Assembly: GCF_900101885.1 (NCBI RefSeq) | Contig: NZ_FNAN01000011.1 | Coordinates: 300,973 to 364,972, forward strand | Reading direction: 5' to 3' | DNA length: 64,000 nucleotides | DNA from: Dyadobacter soli | GTDB lineage: Bacteria > Bacteroidota > Bacteroidia > Cytophagales > Spirosomataceae | Part shown: piece after piece, positions 18,719 through 27,104 of the stretch | How the letters are laid out: each line of letters starts with the position of its first letter | Numbering within the stretch: the first letter of the stretch is position 1 | Translations under genes and position numbers: made by a program | The notes under the pieces: model-generated | The model's database searches: none | Told to the model about the DNA's origin: nothing | What the model saw: only the letters and a program-made list of their open reading frames with translations

Positions 18719-18762
18719 GCCGCCAACTGTCAAGTGATGCTTGACGGTTGAAAATCGGCTCA
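18716..18762 (+). terminator. Long two-part hairpin after the 47-aa frame
   Basis: The inner stem CAACTGTCAAG (18724-18734) pairs with CTTGACGGTTG (18740-18750) around loop TGATG with one G-T pair. An outer arm TGAGCCG (18716-18722) pairs perfectly with CGGCTCA (18756-18762). No T-run follows, so it may be a terminator of the non-classical kind or another structured RNA element. Confidence 0.5.
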
Positions 18763-18819
18763 CAGCAGGACACAAATCAGAATTTGCCAGAAGACGCTGA
18801 TCAACAGAAACAGATCGAT

Positions 18820-19092
18820 ATGCAGCAGCTCGATGATGATTTGAAAGAAAAGAGTGCCGAATGGCTTGCCGCGGAAGTCCAAAAGTTGCGCGGCGCGATC
18901 AGGGAGCACCGCGACGCTTCCGGACATGATCTGTGCTGGCACCATCCCAAACTTTGGGAACTGTTGCCGGAACAAGTACCGATCGATGTCGCTGTGCCGC
19001 CCTGGCCCCAGTTTATGCGCGGTTGCGTCAAATACCGGCAGTCGCTCGACGAGCAGCTGCCGGGCGCAAAAATCGAAAATAAAGAAGCCTGA
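18820..19092 (+). CDS. Conserved hypothetical protein (90 aa)
   Basis: The protein carries KLRGAIREHRDASGHDLCWHHPKLWELLPEQ and PPWPQFMRGCVKYRQSLDEQ, wording I recognise from a widespread small uncharacterised family with a conserved Cys-Trp-His segment. The ATG at 18820 gives a start just before the conserved part; a longer frame can begin with TTG at 18748 inside the hairpin element. No function is known to me. The next gene starts 37 bp after its stop, so they may be co-transcribed. Confidence 0.6.
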   Translation: MQQLDDDLKEKSAEWLAAEVQKLRGAIREHRDASGHDLCWHHPKLWELLPEQVPIDVAVPPWPQFMRGCVKYRQSLDEQLPGAKIENKEA

Positions 19093-19129
19093 ACCCAGGC
19101 TGAAAAATTCTATCAAACATGCTATTACA

Positions 19130-19561
19130 ATGCAGCAGGAAATAATCGCTATCAAAGACAGGATGATTGACGCGATCATAAGCAAGGATGTCGATGCATC
19201 GATCCAGGTTTTCGCGCGCGAGTCGGTGATGTACCTTTTGAACCCGCCGTTGCGCTTCAAGACGAGTGAGAACGCCCCCGGCGCGCCGGGCATCAAGGAG
19301 TGGTTTGATACATTTGAAGGACCGATACAGTTGAGCTACCAGGAACTGGAAGTCACCGCAAGTGATCAGGTCGCCTTCTGCCACAGTCTTGACCATTTAA
19401 AGGGAATGCGGACTGATGGCACATACACAAATATGTGGTACCGCGAGACGTTGGGTTTCCAAAAGATCGACGGACAATGGAAAGTTGCGCACCAGCACCA
19501 GTCCTTTCCGATGTATATGGACGGGAGTGGAAAAGCCGCCAGTGATCTTAAACCCTGGTAA
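19130..19561 (+). CDS. SnoaL/NTF2-like protein (ketosteroid isomerase fold)
   Basis: This 143-residue protein has the NTF2-like layout: an N-terminal helix (EIIAIKDRMIDAIISKDVDASIQVFA), a central LSYQELEVTASDQVAFCHSLDHLKG and a final TNMWYRETLGFQKIDGQWKVAHQHQSFP strand pair. Such proteins are small isomerases, dehydratases or ligand-binding proteins. The ATG at 19130 was preferred over the longer open frame starting at 18854, which overlaps the previous gene and reads as out-of-frame shadow. Confidence 0.85.
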   Translation: MQQEIIAIKDRMIDAIISKDVDASIQVFARESVMYLLNPPLRFKTSENAPGAPGIKEWFDTFEGPIQLSYQELEVTASDQVAFCHSLDHLKGMRTDGTYTNMWYRETLGFQKIDGQWKVAHQHQSFPMYMDGSGKAASDLKPW

Positions 19562-19601
19562 ACGTTAAGTAGTCCATCCAATTACAATCGATACTCTGAA
19601 C

Positions 19602-20177
19602 ATGAGAAAGGTAATCTTGCAAGAATGGGTCAGTCTGGACGGCTTTGCCGCCGACCGAAATGGCACCACAGACTTTTTTAGCAGCCCCAAATACGCAGAG
19701 GGCTCGGATGCCGAACTGCTTGAATTTATGGACGGGATCGGTACCATCCTGTTGGGCGCGAACACCTACAAAATGTTTGTGGAATATTGGCCCGATGTGG
19801 ACCCGGAAACCGAACTGATCGCAAACCGGCTCAACCAGACGCCCAAACTTGTGTTCTCCAAGACTTTGCGCGAGGCTCCCTGGGGAAAATGGGAAGCCTG
19901 CCAGGTGATCGATGCAGAGCTCACCAGCACGATCCGGCATCTAAAAAATGAGCAAGGAAAAGACATGGTGCTTTGGGGGAGTTTATCAGTTGCCCAGCAG
20001 CTCATGCAGGCCGGATTGATCGATGAATTCCAGATACGGGTTGTGCCGATACTGCTCGGAGCTGGCAGGCCGCTGTTTGCTCAGACCGGTCAACAGCTAC
20101 CGCTGGATTGTGTTGAAAGCAGAAGCTACCCCTCAGGCATCACATTAATTTCGTACCGGCCGGCGCATATTGGCTGA
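19602..20177 (+). CDS. Dihydrofolate reductase family protein (RibD C-terminal-like)
   Basis: This 191-residue protein has the RibD_C/DHFR-like fold: MRKVILQEWVSLDGFAA at the start, GTILLGANTYKMFVEYWP in the middle and LWGSLSVAQQLMQAGLIDEFQIRVVPILLGAGRPLF near the end. Many such proteins are annotated as DHFR-like without proof of folate reduction, so the substrate is open. It is followed by a short frame at 20213 and then a terminator hairpin. Confidence 0.88.
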   Translation: MRKVILQEWVSLDGFAADRNGTTDFFSSPKYAEGSDAELLEFMDGIGTILLGANTYKMFVEYWPDVDPETELIANRLNQTPKLVFSKTLREAPWGKWEACQVIDAELTSTIRHLKNEQGKDMVLWGSLSVAQQLMQAGLIDEFQIRVVPILLGAGRPLFAQTGQQLPLDCVESRSYPSGITLISYRPAHIG

Positions 20178-20212
20178 TCGACGAAATCGCATTCCAGCAG
20201 TTTCATCCACGG

Positions 20213-20401
20213 GTGAAAACAGAAGAATTTCAAGTCTGGATACTCAGCGTTGACCTGAAACAATCCACGGGCACCCTTCATTGCGAGGATGGCAATGGCC
20301 GTATGCTTTGCTCAAAAAAGATCCCTTTTACCGACTTCCCGCTAGCAGAAATCAAAATTTACGTATTCAGCGATGTAGTCTTACTTCCAAGTGAATATTA
20401 A
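20213..20401 (+). CDS. Small hypothetical protein (62 aa)
   Basis: A GTG-initiated frame encodes 62 residues, with aromatic and hydrophobic alternation in the C-terminal half (IKIYVFSDVVLLPSEY). No family is recognised. It lies 35 bp after the DHFR-like gene and is followed by a good terminator hairpin at 20410, which supports transcription through it. The start codon is uncertain. Confidence 0.4.
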   Translation: MKTEEFQVWILSVDLKQSTGTLHCEDGNGRMLCSKKIPFTDFPLAEIKIYVFSDVVLLPSEY

Positions 20402-20409
20402 GCCCCGGC

Positions 20410-20431
20410 GGCTGCGTCAAAGGACGCAGCC
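20410..20431. terminator. Terminator hairpin between convergent genes
   Basis: GGCTGCGTC (20410-20418) pairs perfectly with GACGCAGCC (20423-20431) around an AAAG loop. It sits between the convergent 20213 gene and the iron-permease-like gene ending at 20477, so it could serve both strands. Confidence 0.65.
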
Positions 20432-20476
20432 AGCAACATATTGAGATAACAGAACTGGAGGCGATGGGGAATGGGC

Positions 20477-20950
20477 TTAGGATGCGTTATCATCTTTTTT
20501 CTGTCCTGATTGGAAGCGTTGCTTTTCCTTCTGAATTAAATCGGCCGCATCGATCGAGTGTGACTTATGTATGTCTTCATCCTTTTCAGACTCGTCTGAT
20601 AGCTTTTGGTAAAATTTATGAAGCACATTGAGCTCTTCCTCGGTCAAATCCTCTATGTCTACCATCCTGTTACTGGCCCACCGGCTTGCAGCGATCAGCT
20701 CGTTGAGTTTCAGCTGGATCGCCTTGGATTCCTTGTTTTGCGACTTTTGGATAATGAATACCATCAGGAAGGTGACGATCGTTGTTCCGGTATTGATGAC
20801 CAGCTGCCAGGTTTCAGAGTATCCGAATAGCGGGCCAGTCGCCGCCCAGATTAATACGATAGCAAACGCGGCCAGAAATGCGGGTGAGCTCCCCGTCCAT
20901 GCGGTGACATGATTGGCCATGCGCTCAAATAGGCCGTTAAGCTTTTTCAT
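20477..20950 (-). CDS. Low-affinity iron permease family membrane protein
   Basis: This 157-residue protein opens MKKLNGLFERMANHVTAWTGSSPAFLAAF and has two membrane helices (FLAAFAIVLIWAATGPLFGY, VINTGTTIVTFLMVFIIQ) followed by NKESKAIQLKLNELIAASRWASN, the pattern of the low-affinity iron permease family. The C-terminus is a charged cytoplasmic tail. ATG 20950 was chosen over a start 24 bp upstream because it matches the family N-terminus. Actual iron transport by bacterial members is not well established. Confidence 0.85.
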   Translation of the reverse strand: MKKLNGLFERMANHVTAWTGSSPAFLAAFAIVLIWAATGPLFGYSETWQLVINTGTTIVTFLMVFIIQKSQNKESKAIQLKLNELIAASRWASNRMVDIEDLTEEELNVLHKFYQKLSDESEKDEDIHKSHSIDAADLIQKEKQRFQSGQKKDDNAS

Positions 20951-21045
20951 ATGGTGGACAGTATTTGCGCGCATGTAATGATAATTCCGTGCCAGTGCTC
21001 AATGGTACGCTTTTAGAAGTGGTTGCCAGAAACGCTCGCCCAAAA

Positions 21046-21822
21046 ATGAAGATTGCCACATTCAACATTAACGGCATCAATGGTCGGCTTTCAGTGCTCA
21101 AGCGTTGGCTTGCCGAGCAGCAGCCGGACATCGTTTGCCTGCAAGAGCTGAAAGCGCCTGATAATAAGTTTCCCATGTCCGTACTGTCAGCCCTGGGCTA
21201 TGACGCCATTTGGCATGGTCAAAAGATGTGGAACGGGGTAGCCATTTTGGCCAAGGGAATCCAGCTGCAAGAGGTCCGTAACACGCTGCCCGGTGATGCC
21301 GGTGACGACCACAGCCGTTATATCGAGGCGATCGCTGGCCGGATGCTCATATGCTGCCTTTATCTTCCCAACGGCAACCCTGCGCCAGGCCCAAAATTCG
21401 ATTATAAACTCGCGTGGTTCAAGCGGCTCAAAAAGCATGCGAAATACCTGCTTTCAGAACAGGTGCCGGTCGTGCTGGCCGGAGACTACAATGTGATCCC
21501 GACTGAGCTGGACGTTTACAATCCAGAGCGCTGGCAGAACAATGCTTTGTTTTTTCCCCAGGCGCGCAAAGCATACAAGGAGCTGACCCGTCAGGGATGG
21601 ACAGACGCGGTCCGTCATCTTCACCCCGATGAAAGAATTTATACTTTCTGGGACTATTTACGTAATGCTTACGGCCGCGACGCGGGTTTACGGCTCGACC
21701 ACTTGCTTTTGAGCCCACAAATTGCGACGCGGCTCGTTGCCGCTGGTGTTGACCGGCATGTGAGGGGATGGGAGAAGGCCAGCGACCACGCGCCGGTCTG
21801 GATCGAGCTAGCCGATGAATAG
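21046..21822 (+). CDS. xth: Exodeoxyribonuclease III
   Basis: This 258-residue DNA-repair nuclease removes nucleotides 3'-5' and cuts at abasic sites. All EEP/ExoIII motifs are present: FNINGINGR, VCLQELKAP (catalytic Glu near residue 34), AGDYNVIPTELD, a GLRLDHLLLSP segment and the final ASDHAPVWIEL His. The ATG at 21046 starts the fold directly (MKIATFNINGI); an upstream frame to 20965 is not needed. It lies divergent to the iron permease gene. Confidence 0.95.
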   Translation: MKIATFNINGINGRLSVLKRWLAEQQPDIVCLQELKAPDNKFPMSVLSALGYDAIWHGQKMWNGVAILAKGIQLQEVRNTLPGDAGDDHSRYIEAIAGRMLICCLYLPNGNPAPGPKFDYKLAWFKRLKKHAKYLLSEQVPVVLAGDYNVIPTELDVYNPERWQNNALFFPQARKAYKELTRQGWTDAVRHLHPDERIYTFWDYLRNAYGRDAGLRLDHLLLSPQIATRLVAAGVDRHVRGWEKASDHAPVWIELADE

Positions 21823-21846
21823 ATGTTCACTTTAAATCTGAAACTT

Positions 21847-22026
21847 ATGCCATGGCAGAACGGAGATCACCCGCAATCATACAAAAACCAGCCAATGAAA
21901 ATCCGCGAGAAAGCGGTTGAGATTGCTAACGCGTTACTTGAAGACGGGACACAAGAAGGGATCGCCATAGCTACCGGGCTCAAAATGGCCCGCGCGTTTT
22001 TTGAACAAAAGAGAGCGAAGGAATAA
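21847..22026 (+). CDS. Small conserved hypothetical protein (59 aa)
   Basis: The frame reads MPWQNGDHPQSYKNQP then KIREKAVEIANALLEDGTQEGIAIATGLKMARAFFEQ. I recognise this combination as a small uncharacterised family often annotated as DUF2188-like or stress-related. The ATG at 21847 fits the conserved start; an alternative ATG at 21823 directly follows the exonuclease stop. No function can be assigned. Confidence 0.6.
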   Translation: MPWQNGDHPQSYKNQPMKIREKAVEIANALLEDGTQEGIAIATGLKMARAFFEQKRAKE

Positions 22027-22179
22027 GACAGAACTTGGAACTGGTCATATTCTCTAATGAAACTTCGAGGCCATATGGTTAAATGTTCTAACCAAAACCA
22101 AATTCCTGCTGATTTGTATTCACTTGATAGGTGTGGTATAATATTTTTTGGATATGCGGTATCACTAAATTTGATTATC

Positions 22180-22311
22180 ATGGGTATCAAACCAGGACCG
22201 AAAAGAATCGCAGATTCGACAGGTAAACCAGACAAGCGTCAGCGTGACAACAAGGAATCACCAGGCAACACGCCTTCGCTTAAACCTCATAAACATAAAA
22301 AGGGAGACTAG
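22180..22311 (+). CDS. Small Lys/Pro-rich hypothetical protein (43 aa)
   Basis: An ATG frame encodes MGIKPGPKRIADSTGKPDK followed by a polar, basic tail ending KPHKHKKGD. It is intrinsically disordered in composition and reminiscent of small basic Bacteroidota proteins, but no family is recognised. Coding status is uncertain. Confidence 0.3.
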   Translation: MGIKPGPKRIADSTGKPDKRQRDNKESPGNTPSLKPHKHKKGD

Positions 22312-22644
22312 GTTTCCTAACTTAGTTTTAATACATAACGAGCATCAGAATGAGGAGGGTAACAAAATTTTCCTCACGGTTCAATTCTCAGTAATCGGCA
22401 TGTGGAGATGCCATCCAATACCGGCAAATCGCTATCCGGCTAAATCTGATCGGGGCCGAACACGCTGCTGAAAAACTGATAAAGAGAATTGTTATGGCCT
22501 GCTCTAAGCCATGTGTTCAAAGAGGCCAGTAATCTTTTTCATAGTATTTGGCGCGCTTTCCACGCTAAATCCGTGCAGGAACACCTTTCCTTGTGCCTGA
22601 AAATCGGTGAGTGCATGGAGCTGATAAGCAGCGAGTTAGGATAC
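22312..22644. other. Intergenic gap, nothing recognised
   Basis: These 333 bp separate a small frame and the nucleoside hydrolase gene, which converge here. No clear ORF, repeat or strong hairpin was found. Confidence 0.4.
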
Positions 22645-23637
22645 CTATTTCGCGCCGTTTGCACTGCCCGACATCAGCGAGTCGATCCTTTCTCGGATTT
22701 TGTCTGCGGGCGCGTGAAGGCTAAGGTAAGCGTGCAATCCGTTTGAAGGGGATACCCAACGGTTACTACCGTCAGCGGCGACTTGGCAAGTCCCATCATG
22801 GTTTGCTTTGAAGTAGGGCTGAACACCCTCGATCGCTTTCAAGATAGCCAACTGGTCCCAGCTGGCACGTCCCTTAAAATCGTTGTAGAGCTGATACGCT
22901 TGATAAATGGGACTGTCTGTACTACTGTTTGACTTAAAGGTTTGACCACCCGTAACAACTTGGCTACCTATTTCCCAGCCAGCAAAAGTTACAGGTAATT
23001 TCCAATTGGAAAGGCAAAAGATCGTAGAAGCCGGATCTGGCCGGTAGAAATTGGCTTCTTTTCCTTCGGGAAACTGACCGCCCATACATGACCAGTGTTT
23101 CACTTTCGTTTTCACCAGTGCGCTTCCACTTAACGGGCTTATCGAATCTGGACCGGAAGTTAACAGCCGGGCGAGACTTGTCAGGTGCCCGATTGTAATG
23201 ATGACCACGCTGGAATCGGGTTCTCTGGCTAATAGCTTTCGATATACAGCGGTACCGTCTTCTCCGTCCGCGTTCGTGTTGAACCCGCTGGCAAAGCGCT
23301 CGGAAATTTGCCTGGTATATTTTGAAAAGCTGCGTAACGAATCTCTTTGGCTCACCCCGATCGGTATGTCATTATGGCCAAACCATCTGTTGATCGCATC
23401 TGTGCATGGCGCGCTGTACTGATCATCGCTTGTGACGATGATCCCTAATATCCGGGCCATACGCTGCTTTTCATAAGCATGCAGCATTGCAAGCGCGCCA
23501 ACATCGTCTACGTCCGAATCCATATCCGTATCCAGAATCACAGCGACAGCGGGAAGCTTGGGTGTCTGGGCATTTACCTGCCTGAAACCCCAGAATACCG
23601 AAAGGAAAATAAAGCGTAAAAGGCGTATCCAGCTCAT
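22645..23637 (-). CDS. Nucleoside hydrolase-like protein, exported
   Basis: This 330-residue protein has an N-terminal signal (LLRFIFLSVFWGFRQVNAQ) and then the calcium-binding DTDMDSDVDDVGALAML motif of the inosine-uridine nucleoside hydrolase fold, near residues 35-50. A second family segment VVIITIGHLTSLARLL and a C-terminal region with NHDGTCQVAADGS follow. It probably hydrolyses an N-ribosyl bond of a nucleoside outside the cytoplasm, but several members of this group have unknown substrates. Confidence 0.85.
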   Translation of the reverse strand: MSWIRLLRFIFLSVFWGFRQVNAQTPKLPAVAVILDTDMDSDVDDVGALAMLHAYEKQRMARILGIIVTSDDQYSAPCTDAINRWFGHNDIPIGVSQRDSLRSFSKYTRQISERFASGFNTNADGEDGTAVYRKLLAREPDSSVVIITIGHLTSLARLLTSGPDSISPLSGSALVKTKVKHWSCMGGQFPEGKEANFYRPDPASTIFCLSNWKLPVTFAGWEIGSQVVTGGQTFKSNSSTDSPIYQAYQLYNDFKGRASWDQLAILKAIEGVQPYFKANHDGTCQVAADGSNRWVSPSNGLHAYLSLHAPADKIRERIDSLMSGSANGAK

Positions 23638-24220
23638 TGTAGCGAATTATTGATGCTTGTAAGCGAGGCGCCAGCAATAGCACCGATTACAAGAAAGCAG
23701 TGGTTAACGCCATTCTAACCAAACGGGCGCGCCGACGTCGCTGAAAACTTCCAACGTTGTGAAAGCAAGAAGCAGAAGAGGATAAAGATATGTTCGTCAA
23801 GCTGCTAGGCTACCCTGGAATTTTGTCCTACGACAAGACGAATCTATGTCGTAGGACAAGGCCTAAATTTATAATCTGTCGTTTCTTTGTATCCATAATA
23901 TCAATCAGTAAGAGGCTTAAACTTGAACAACATAGCAATTTGGCTTTCGTTCTGCTTGCTCGCTTTGCAATCCGGACAAATTGCCTGCGACACTGATAAT
24001 ATTGCGTGATAAGGGAATTACTTTGGATGGAAATCACCTAACTCATACGGAACATTTTCTGCGGGTTGCATCGGAGGGAAATCTAATGCGCATTGGCTAT
24101 GCTTGTCCGTAAATCGCCTAGTCCAAATGAGCACGGACGGATTTTAGACCTTACAGGCTGGTTCGTTTTTTGCAACTTAAAATAAACCTGGCTCATCGAC
24201 GGGGCCATAAAACAGCTGCT
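23638..24220. other. Intergenic region with one strong inverted repeat
   Basis: This 583-bp stretch has no convincing gene. Its only clear structure is the inverted repeat at 23823-23859, described separately. Confidence 0.4.
23823..23859. repeat. 13-bp perfect inverted repeat
   Basis: TTGTCCTACGACA (23823-23835) is repeated in inverted orientation (23847-23859) with an 11-base loop. The stem is perfect. It could be an operator, a terminator for the unassigned flanking sequence, or an insertion remnant; no target-site pattern was seen. Confidence 0.55.
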
Positions 24221-24871
24221 ATGAAACATGTCTACTTTTTAGTCTGGGCCTTATTGCTGTTATGTTCGGGATGCAATTTCCTTGGCCTAGACATTTTTGA
24301 GACGAAATGTAAAACCTACATTCCCCAGAAATATAAATTTGGCTATCAGGAAGCCGAAATCTGGACCGCCTCACAGCAAATGAGCATCGGCGATACGGTC
24401 TTCATCCGCGCGCATATCCCCGAAACGATGATGGATTCGCTGAGCGGCCGACCCATGAGCGTTCATGGACGGCTGGGCCTGTTTTTCAGACTTTCGGCAG
24501 CTTCTTCCTTCACAAGCACTTCACCATTTGCGATGGATACGACCATTGTACGAGTATTTCAAACTTATTTTGATACTTTCGTCCGCACCGGGAAACAAAC
24601 CGCGACTTACAGCTTCGACGCTGTTAATCAAGGCGGATTCTGGAACCTCGACATTGGTTTTGTCGCTAAGAAAAAGGGGGCATACGATATTTATCCGGCG
24701 ATCGAATTTTTGCAGACCGAAGAAGTGGTCCCCAAAGGCACTTGCATGCTGGGCGATTCCGAGAAATACAACGCAATGATTCGTATCAAATCGAGGAACA
24801 ACCGGATCAATGAAATTTATCCTATCCTGCCCCAGGGGCTAGATGAAAGCTTTGGATTTATTGTAGAATGA
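24221..24871 (+). CDS. Hypothetical lipoprotein
   Basis: This 216-residue protein starts MKHVYFLVWALLLLCSGC, a lipoprotein signal with Cys at residue 18 (LCSGC). The mature part is beta-rich with no recognised catalytic motif (GDTVFIRAHIPETMMD, GGFWNLDIGFVAKKKGAYDIYP). The ATG at 24221 was chosen because it begins the signal directly; the frame extends upstream to 24170. It is probably an outer-membrane or periplasmic lipoprotein of unknown role. Confidence 0.72.
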   Translation: MKHVYFLVWALLLLCSGCNFLGLDIFETKCKTYIPQKYKFGYQEAEIWTASQQMSIGDTVFIRAHIPETMMDSLSGRPMSVHGRLGLFFRLSAASSFTSTSPFAMDTTIVRVFQTYFDTFVRTGKQTATYSFDAVNQGGFWNLDIGFVAKKKGAYDIYPAIEFLQTEEVVPKGTCMLGDSEKYNAMIRIKSRNNRINEIYPILPQGLDESFGFIVE

Positions 24872-25462
24872 GCATTCTAGCTGGTATACATTGATTCGCA
24901 CAGAAAACGCTCATGTGAAGTTGTGCGTCTGCTCGTATGTCTTTAACTTCCAAATAGGAATGTCAACAGAAGCTGGCTACTAATGATGTTGAGTGCTTGT
25001 GGGTCTTTCCCGGCGCGCAAACCTAGTGGCCAATTCTGAGTTTTTGTAAAGCATTCTCGACGTGCGAATCAGGCAAGTTACCGGCCAGTAGTGAACACTT
25101 GTCCGACTGGTTCCAAGAAGAGCAATGGGGGGCGGGCACATAGGCGAATGCAAAGGGTCGTTGTGACTTTCTTGCACAGCGGGATATACGGTGGCGCACG
25201 CAAAGCTTGTTAGAGGCGGCAGATTATCCCAAGAAGCTATCGAAAAATCAAAAGTGCCAACAAGGCTTACCAGTTGAGGAATACGGAAAAATAACGAATA
25301 GTGGCCTGGCCGAATCCGAGGGGTCCTTCTGTTAAAACGGAGACAACCAAACGGTTATGCTTCGACAACGATTAACACAGTATCGCAGGGCTGACCTGCG
25401 ATACTGGGATTCCTTAACTTAGCAGTGTTGCAAATAGATAGGAGAATCTTTCGCATTAAGCT
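24872..25462. other. Intergenic region left of the integrase, one hairpin
   Basis: This 591-bp stretch holds no recognisable gene. It contains the 12-bp hairpin at 25378-25406 downstream of the integrase and otherwise looks like degenerate or boundary DNA. Confidence 0.4.
25378..25406 (-). terminator. Perfect 12-bp hairpin, probable integrase terminator
   Basis: CAGTATCGCAGG (25378-25389) pairs with CCTGCGATACTG (25395-25406) around loop GCTGA. It lies 57 bp beyond the integrase stop on the minus strand. Confidence 0.6.
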
Positions 25463-26782
25463 CTACTTGATTGCGCGAAGTTTGCCGGCCTTCGTAAATA
25501 GTTTGGTCCGAACGTTCAAAACGCTTTCACTGATACGGGCCCGGTTGACCCTTGCGTATCGTTGCGTGGTTCGAATGCTCCGGTGTCCCATCATTCTGCT
25601 GACATCTTCGAGGGGAACGCCGTTATTGAGCATAATGTGTGCGAAAGTATGTCTTGCAAGGTGGGTGTTGAATTCTTGTTTTCGTACGGTAACATCGTCA
25701 AAGGTCACTCCGCAGACGTCGGCAAGTTCCTTCAAATATACGTTGTAGCGGTAGTTACTGTTTACAGGGATTAGGCGGCCAGTAACCTTGCGTACGGGGT
25801 GATTCTTATATTTTTCGATAAGTTCTGCTACGATCGGCAATATGGGTACTGGTTGTGACACTTTGGTCTTTCCACGTTCCTTGATAAGCCACGGTTCTGC
25901 TTTGTTACCGACTTTAATGATGTTTTTGGTTGTAAGATCATAAATGTCTTGATAGGCGAAACCGGTGAAGCACTGAAAGATGAATGCATCCCGCACCTCG
26001 ATCATGCGTTTAACCGTCAAGGGCTTGCGATAAATTGCCTCTACCTGATGCATCTCGAGTGGCTGTACCTCATTCTCAACCGCGGAGCAGTTAAAGCCAT
26101 CTAACGGATTGGAAGCAATTATCTTCCTGATTACGGCAGGCTTTATAATCTGTCTTACCCGTTTTACATGTTTTTTGGCGGTAACCTCTGCAATGGTGTC
26201 TGAGCAATGTATGGTCAAGTAATCGTAAAAATCTTCGGCAAAGCCGGGCTCAATATCTTTCAAGTCGATATCTTTCACCTTGTAGCGATTTTTTAAAAAA
26301 GCTGCGACCTTTCGCCTGGCAGTTTTCCATTGTCTAAGTGTGCCGCCGTCGCGCTTATCTTGTTTCACCTGTTCTTCAAATTTTTCGATAAAGCTATTGA
26401 AGGCTTCCAGCAAGGAATGTTGTAAAGTTTGTTGTATCTCTTGCGAAAGGGCTTTTTTACTCGACGGTGATTTTCCAGTAAATGCAATCTTGAGCATCTG
26501 TGGTGTCACGATTTGATGCTGGGTCTGAAGAAGTAGGAAATGGCGGTCTAAGTCGAATTCGACTTGATGGATCTTCTGATTGATAATTTTGGCCTTGGGG
26601 GCAGAATACAAGACCGTTTTGGTTTTAATGTCCCAATGTTCTACCGGCGCTTTTAACCCGGTTGAAATTTCATCACTTAGGCCATCGATCGTTATACGGA
26701 CATAAACCGGCGCGGTGCCATCAGTTGTGATTTTTGATTTTTTCAGCCAAAACAGGACAAAAAGTTTCTGATTGCTTTTCAT
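25463..26782 (-). CDS. Site-specific tyrosine recombinase (Bacteroidota integrase)
   Basis: This 439-residue enzyme has an arm-binding N-terminal domain (KITTDGTAPVYVRITIDG), a SAM-like core-binding domain (about 120-225) and a C-terminal catalytic domain. Box II is THLARHTFAHIML, followed by GHRSIRTTQRYARV with the catalytic His and the nucleophile Tyr. In the usual box I position the text is CFTGFAYQDIYDL, so the conserved Arg appears to be replaced by Ala; some Bacteroidota integrases such as IntDOT also lack Arg I. Start ATG 26782 is 127 bp from the nearest heptamer pair of an att-like site (26910). It is the likely mobiliser of the island to its right. Confidence 0.93.
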   Translation of the reverse strand: MKSNQKLFVLFWLKKSKITTDGTAPVYVRITIDGLSDEISTGLKAPVEHWDIKTKTVLYSAPKAKIINQKIHQVEFDLDRHFLLLQTQHQIVTPQMLKIAFTGKSPSSKKALSQEIQQTLQHSLLEAFNSFIEKFEEQVKQDKRDGGTLRQWKTARRKVAAFLKNRYKVKDIDLKDIEPGFAEDFYDYLTIHCSDTIAEVTAKKHVKRVRQIIKPAVIRKIIASNPLDGFNCSAVENEVQPLEMHQVEAIYRKPLTVKRMIEVRDAFIFQCFTGFAYQDIYDLTTKNIIKVGNKAEPWLIKERGKTKVSQPVPILPIVAELIEKYKNHPVRKVTGRLIPVNSNYRYNVYLKELADVCGVTFDDVTVRKQEFNTHLARHTFAHIMLNNGVPLEDVSRMMGHRSIRTTQRYARVNRARISESVLNVRTKLFTKAGKLRAIK

Positions 26783-26909
26783 TTTTCAACATTTTTAAGT
26801 GAACAATACGTTTTAGCCGGGATTGCCGACAAACACATCGATGCTCCTTAAAACCCTCTCTCACAAGTCGTTTCAGAAAATCGTGGTGCCCCAATTTAAA
26901 CAATTGAGT

Positions 26910-26929
26910 GGGGTCCCAGATGGGGTCCC
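26910..26929. repeat. Paired palindromic heptamers GGGTCCC (12-bp period), left arm of att-like site A
   Basis: GGGGTCCC occurs at 26910-26917 and 26922-26929, part of a tandem 12-mer TGGGGTCCCAGA. GGGTCCC is a palindrome around one A/T base. Its position relative to the core at 27037 (127 bp) is reproduced at the second site, suggesting an integrase or accessory-factor arm site. Confidence 0.6.
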
Positions 26930-27008
26930 AGATACATTGATTTTCTTTGTTTCGAAATGAATAGCCTTTTTTTCTAAAATGCTGAAAATGAATACATTTT
27001 AAAACAAA

Positions 27009-27030
27009 AAGGCGCACCTTGGTGCGCCTT
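27009..27030 (-). terminator. Hairpin with T-run on the minus strand
   Basis: AAGGCGCACC and its complement GGTGCGCCTT form a near-continuous stem; on the minus strand it is followed by TTTTTGTTTT. It lies directly after a tRNA-3'-end-like string, as a terminator would lie after a tRNA gene. Confidence 0.6.
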
Positions 27031-27050
27031 CTGTGATCCCGCTGGGAACA
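27031..27050 (-). other. tRNA 3'-end-like core of attachment-like site A
   Basis: On the minus strand the stretch reads TTCCCAGCGGGATCACAG, resembling the T-stem/acceptor 3' end of a tRNA, followed by a hairpin and T-run. No tRNA body (D, anticodon or T-loop) is present to the right, so this is a remnant or attachment core, not a gene. A matching core TCCCGCTGG is at 61252-61260. Confidence 0.4.
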
Positions 27051-27104
27051 TTTTAGATCTTGAAAAAGCCTGTATGTCAAATGTTTGCAATTCCCTTCAA
27101 AACA

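Noticed and set aside
27031..27050. Possible tRNA gene
   Set aside because: Only a 3'-end-like string is present; no D-arm, anticodon arm or T-loop could be folded.
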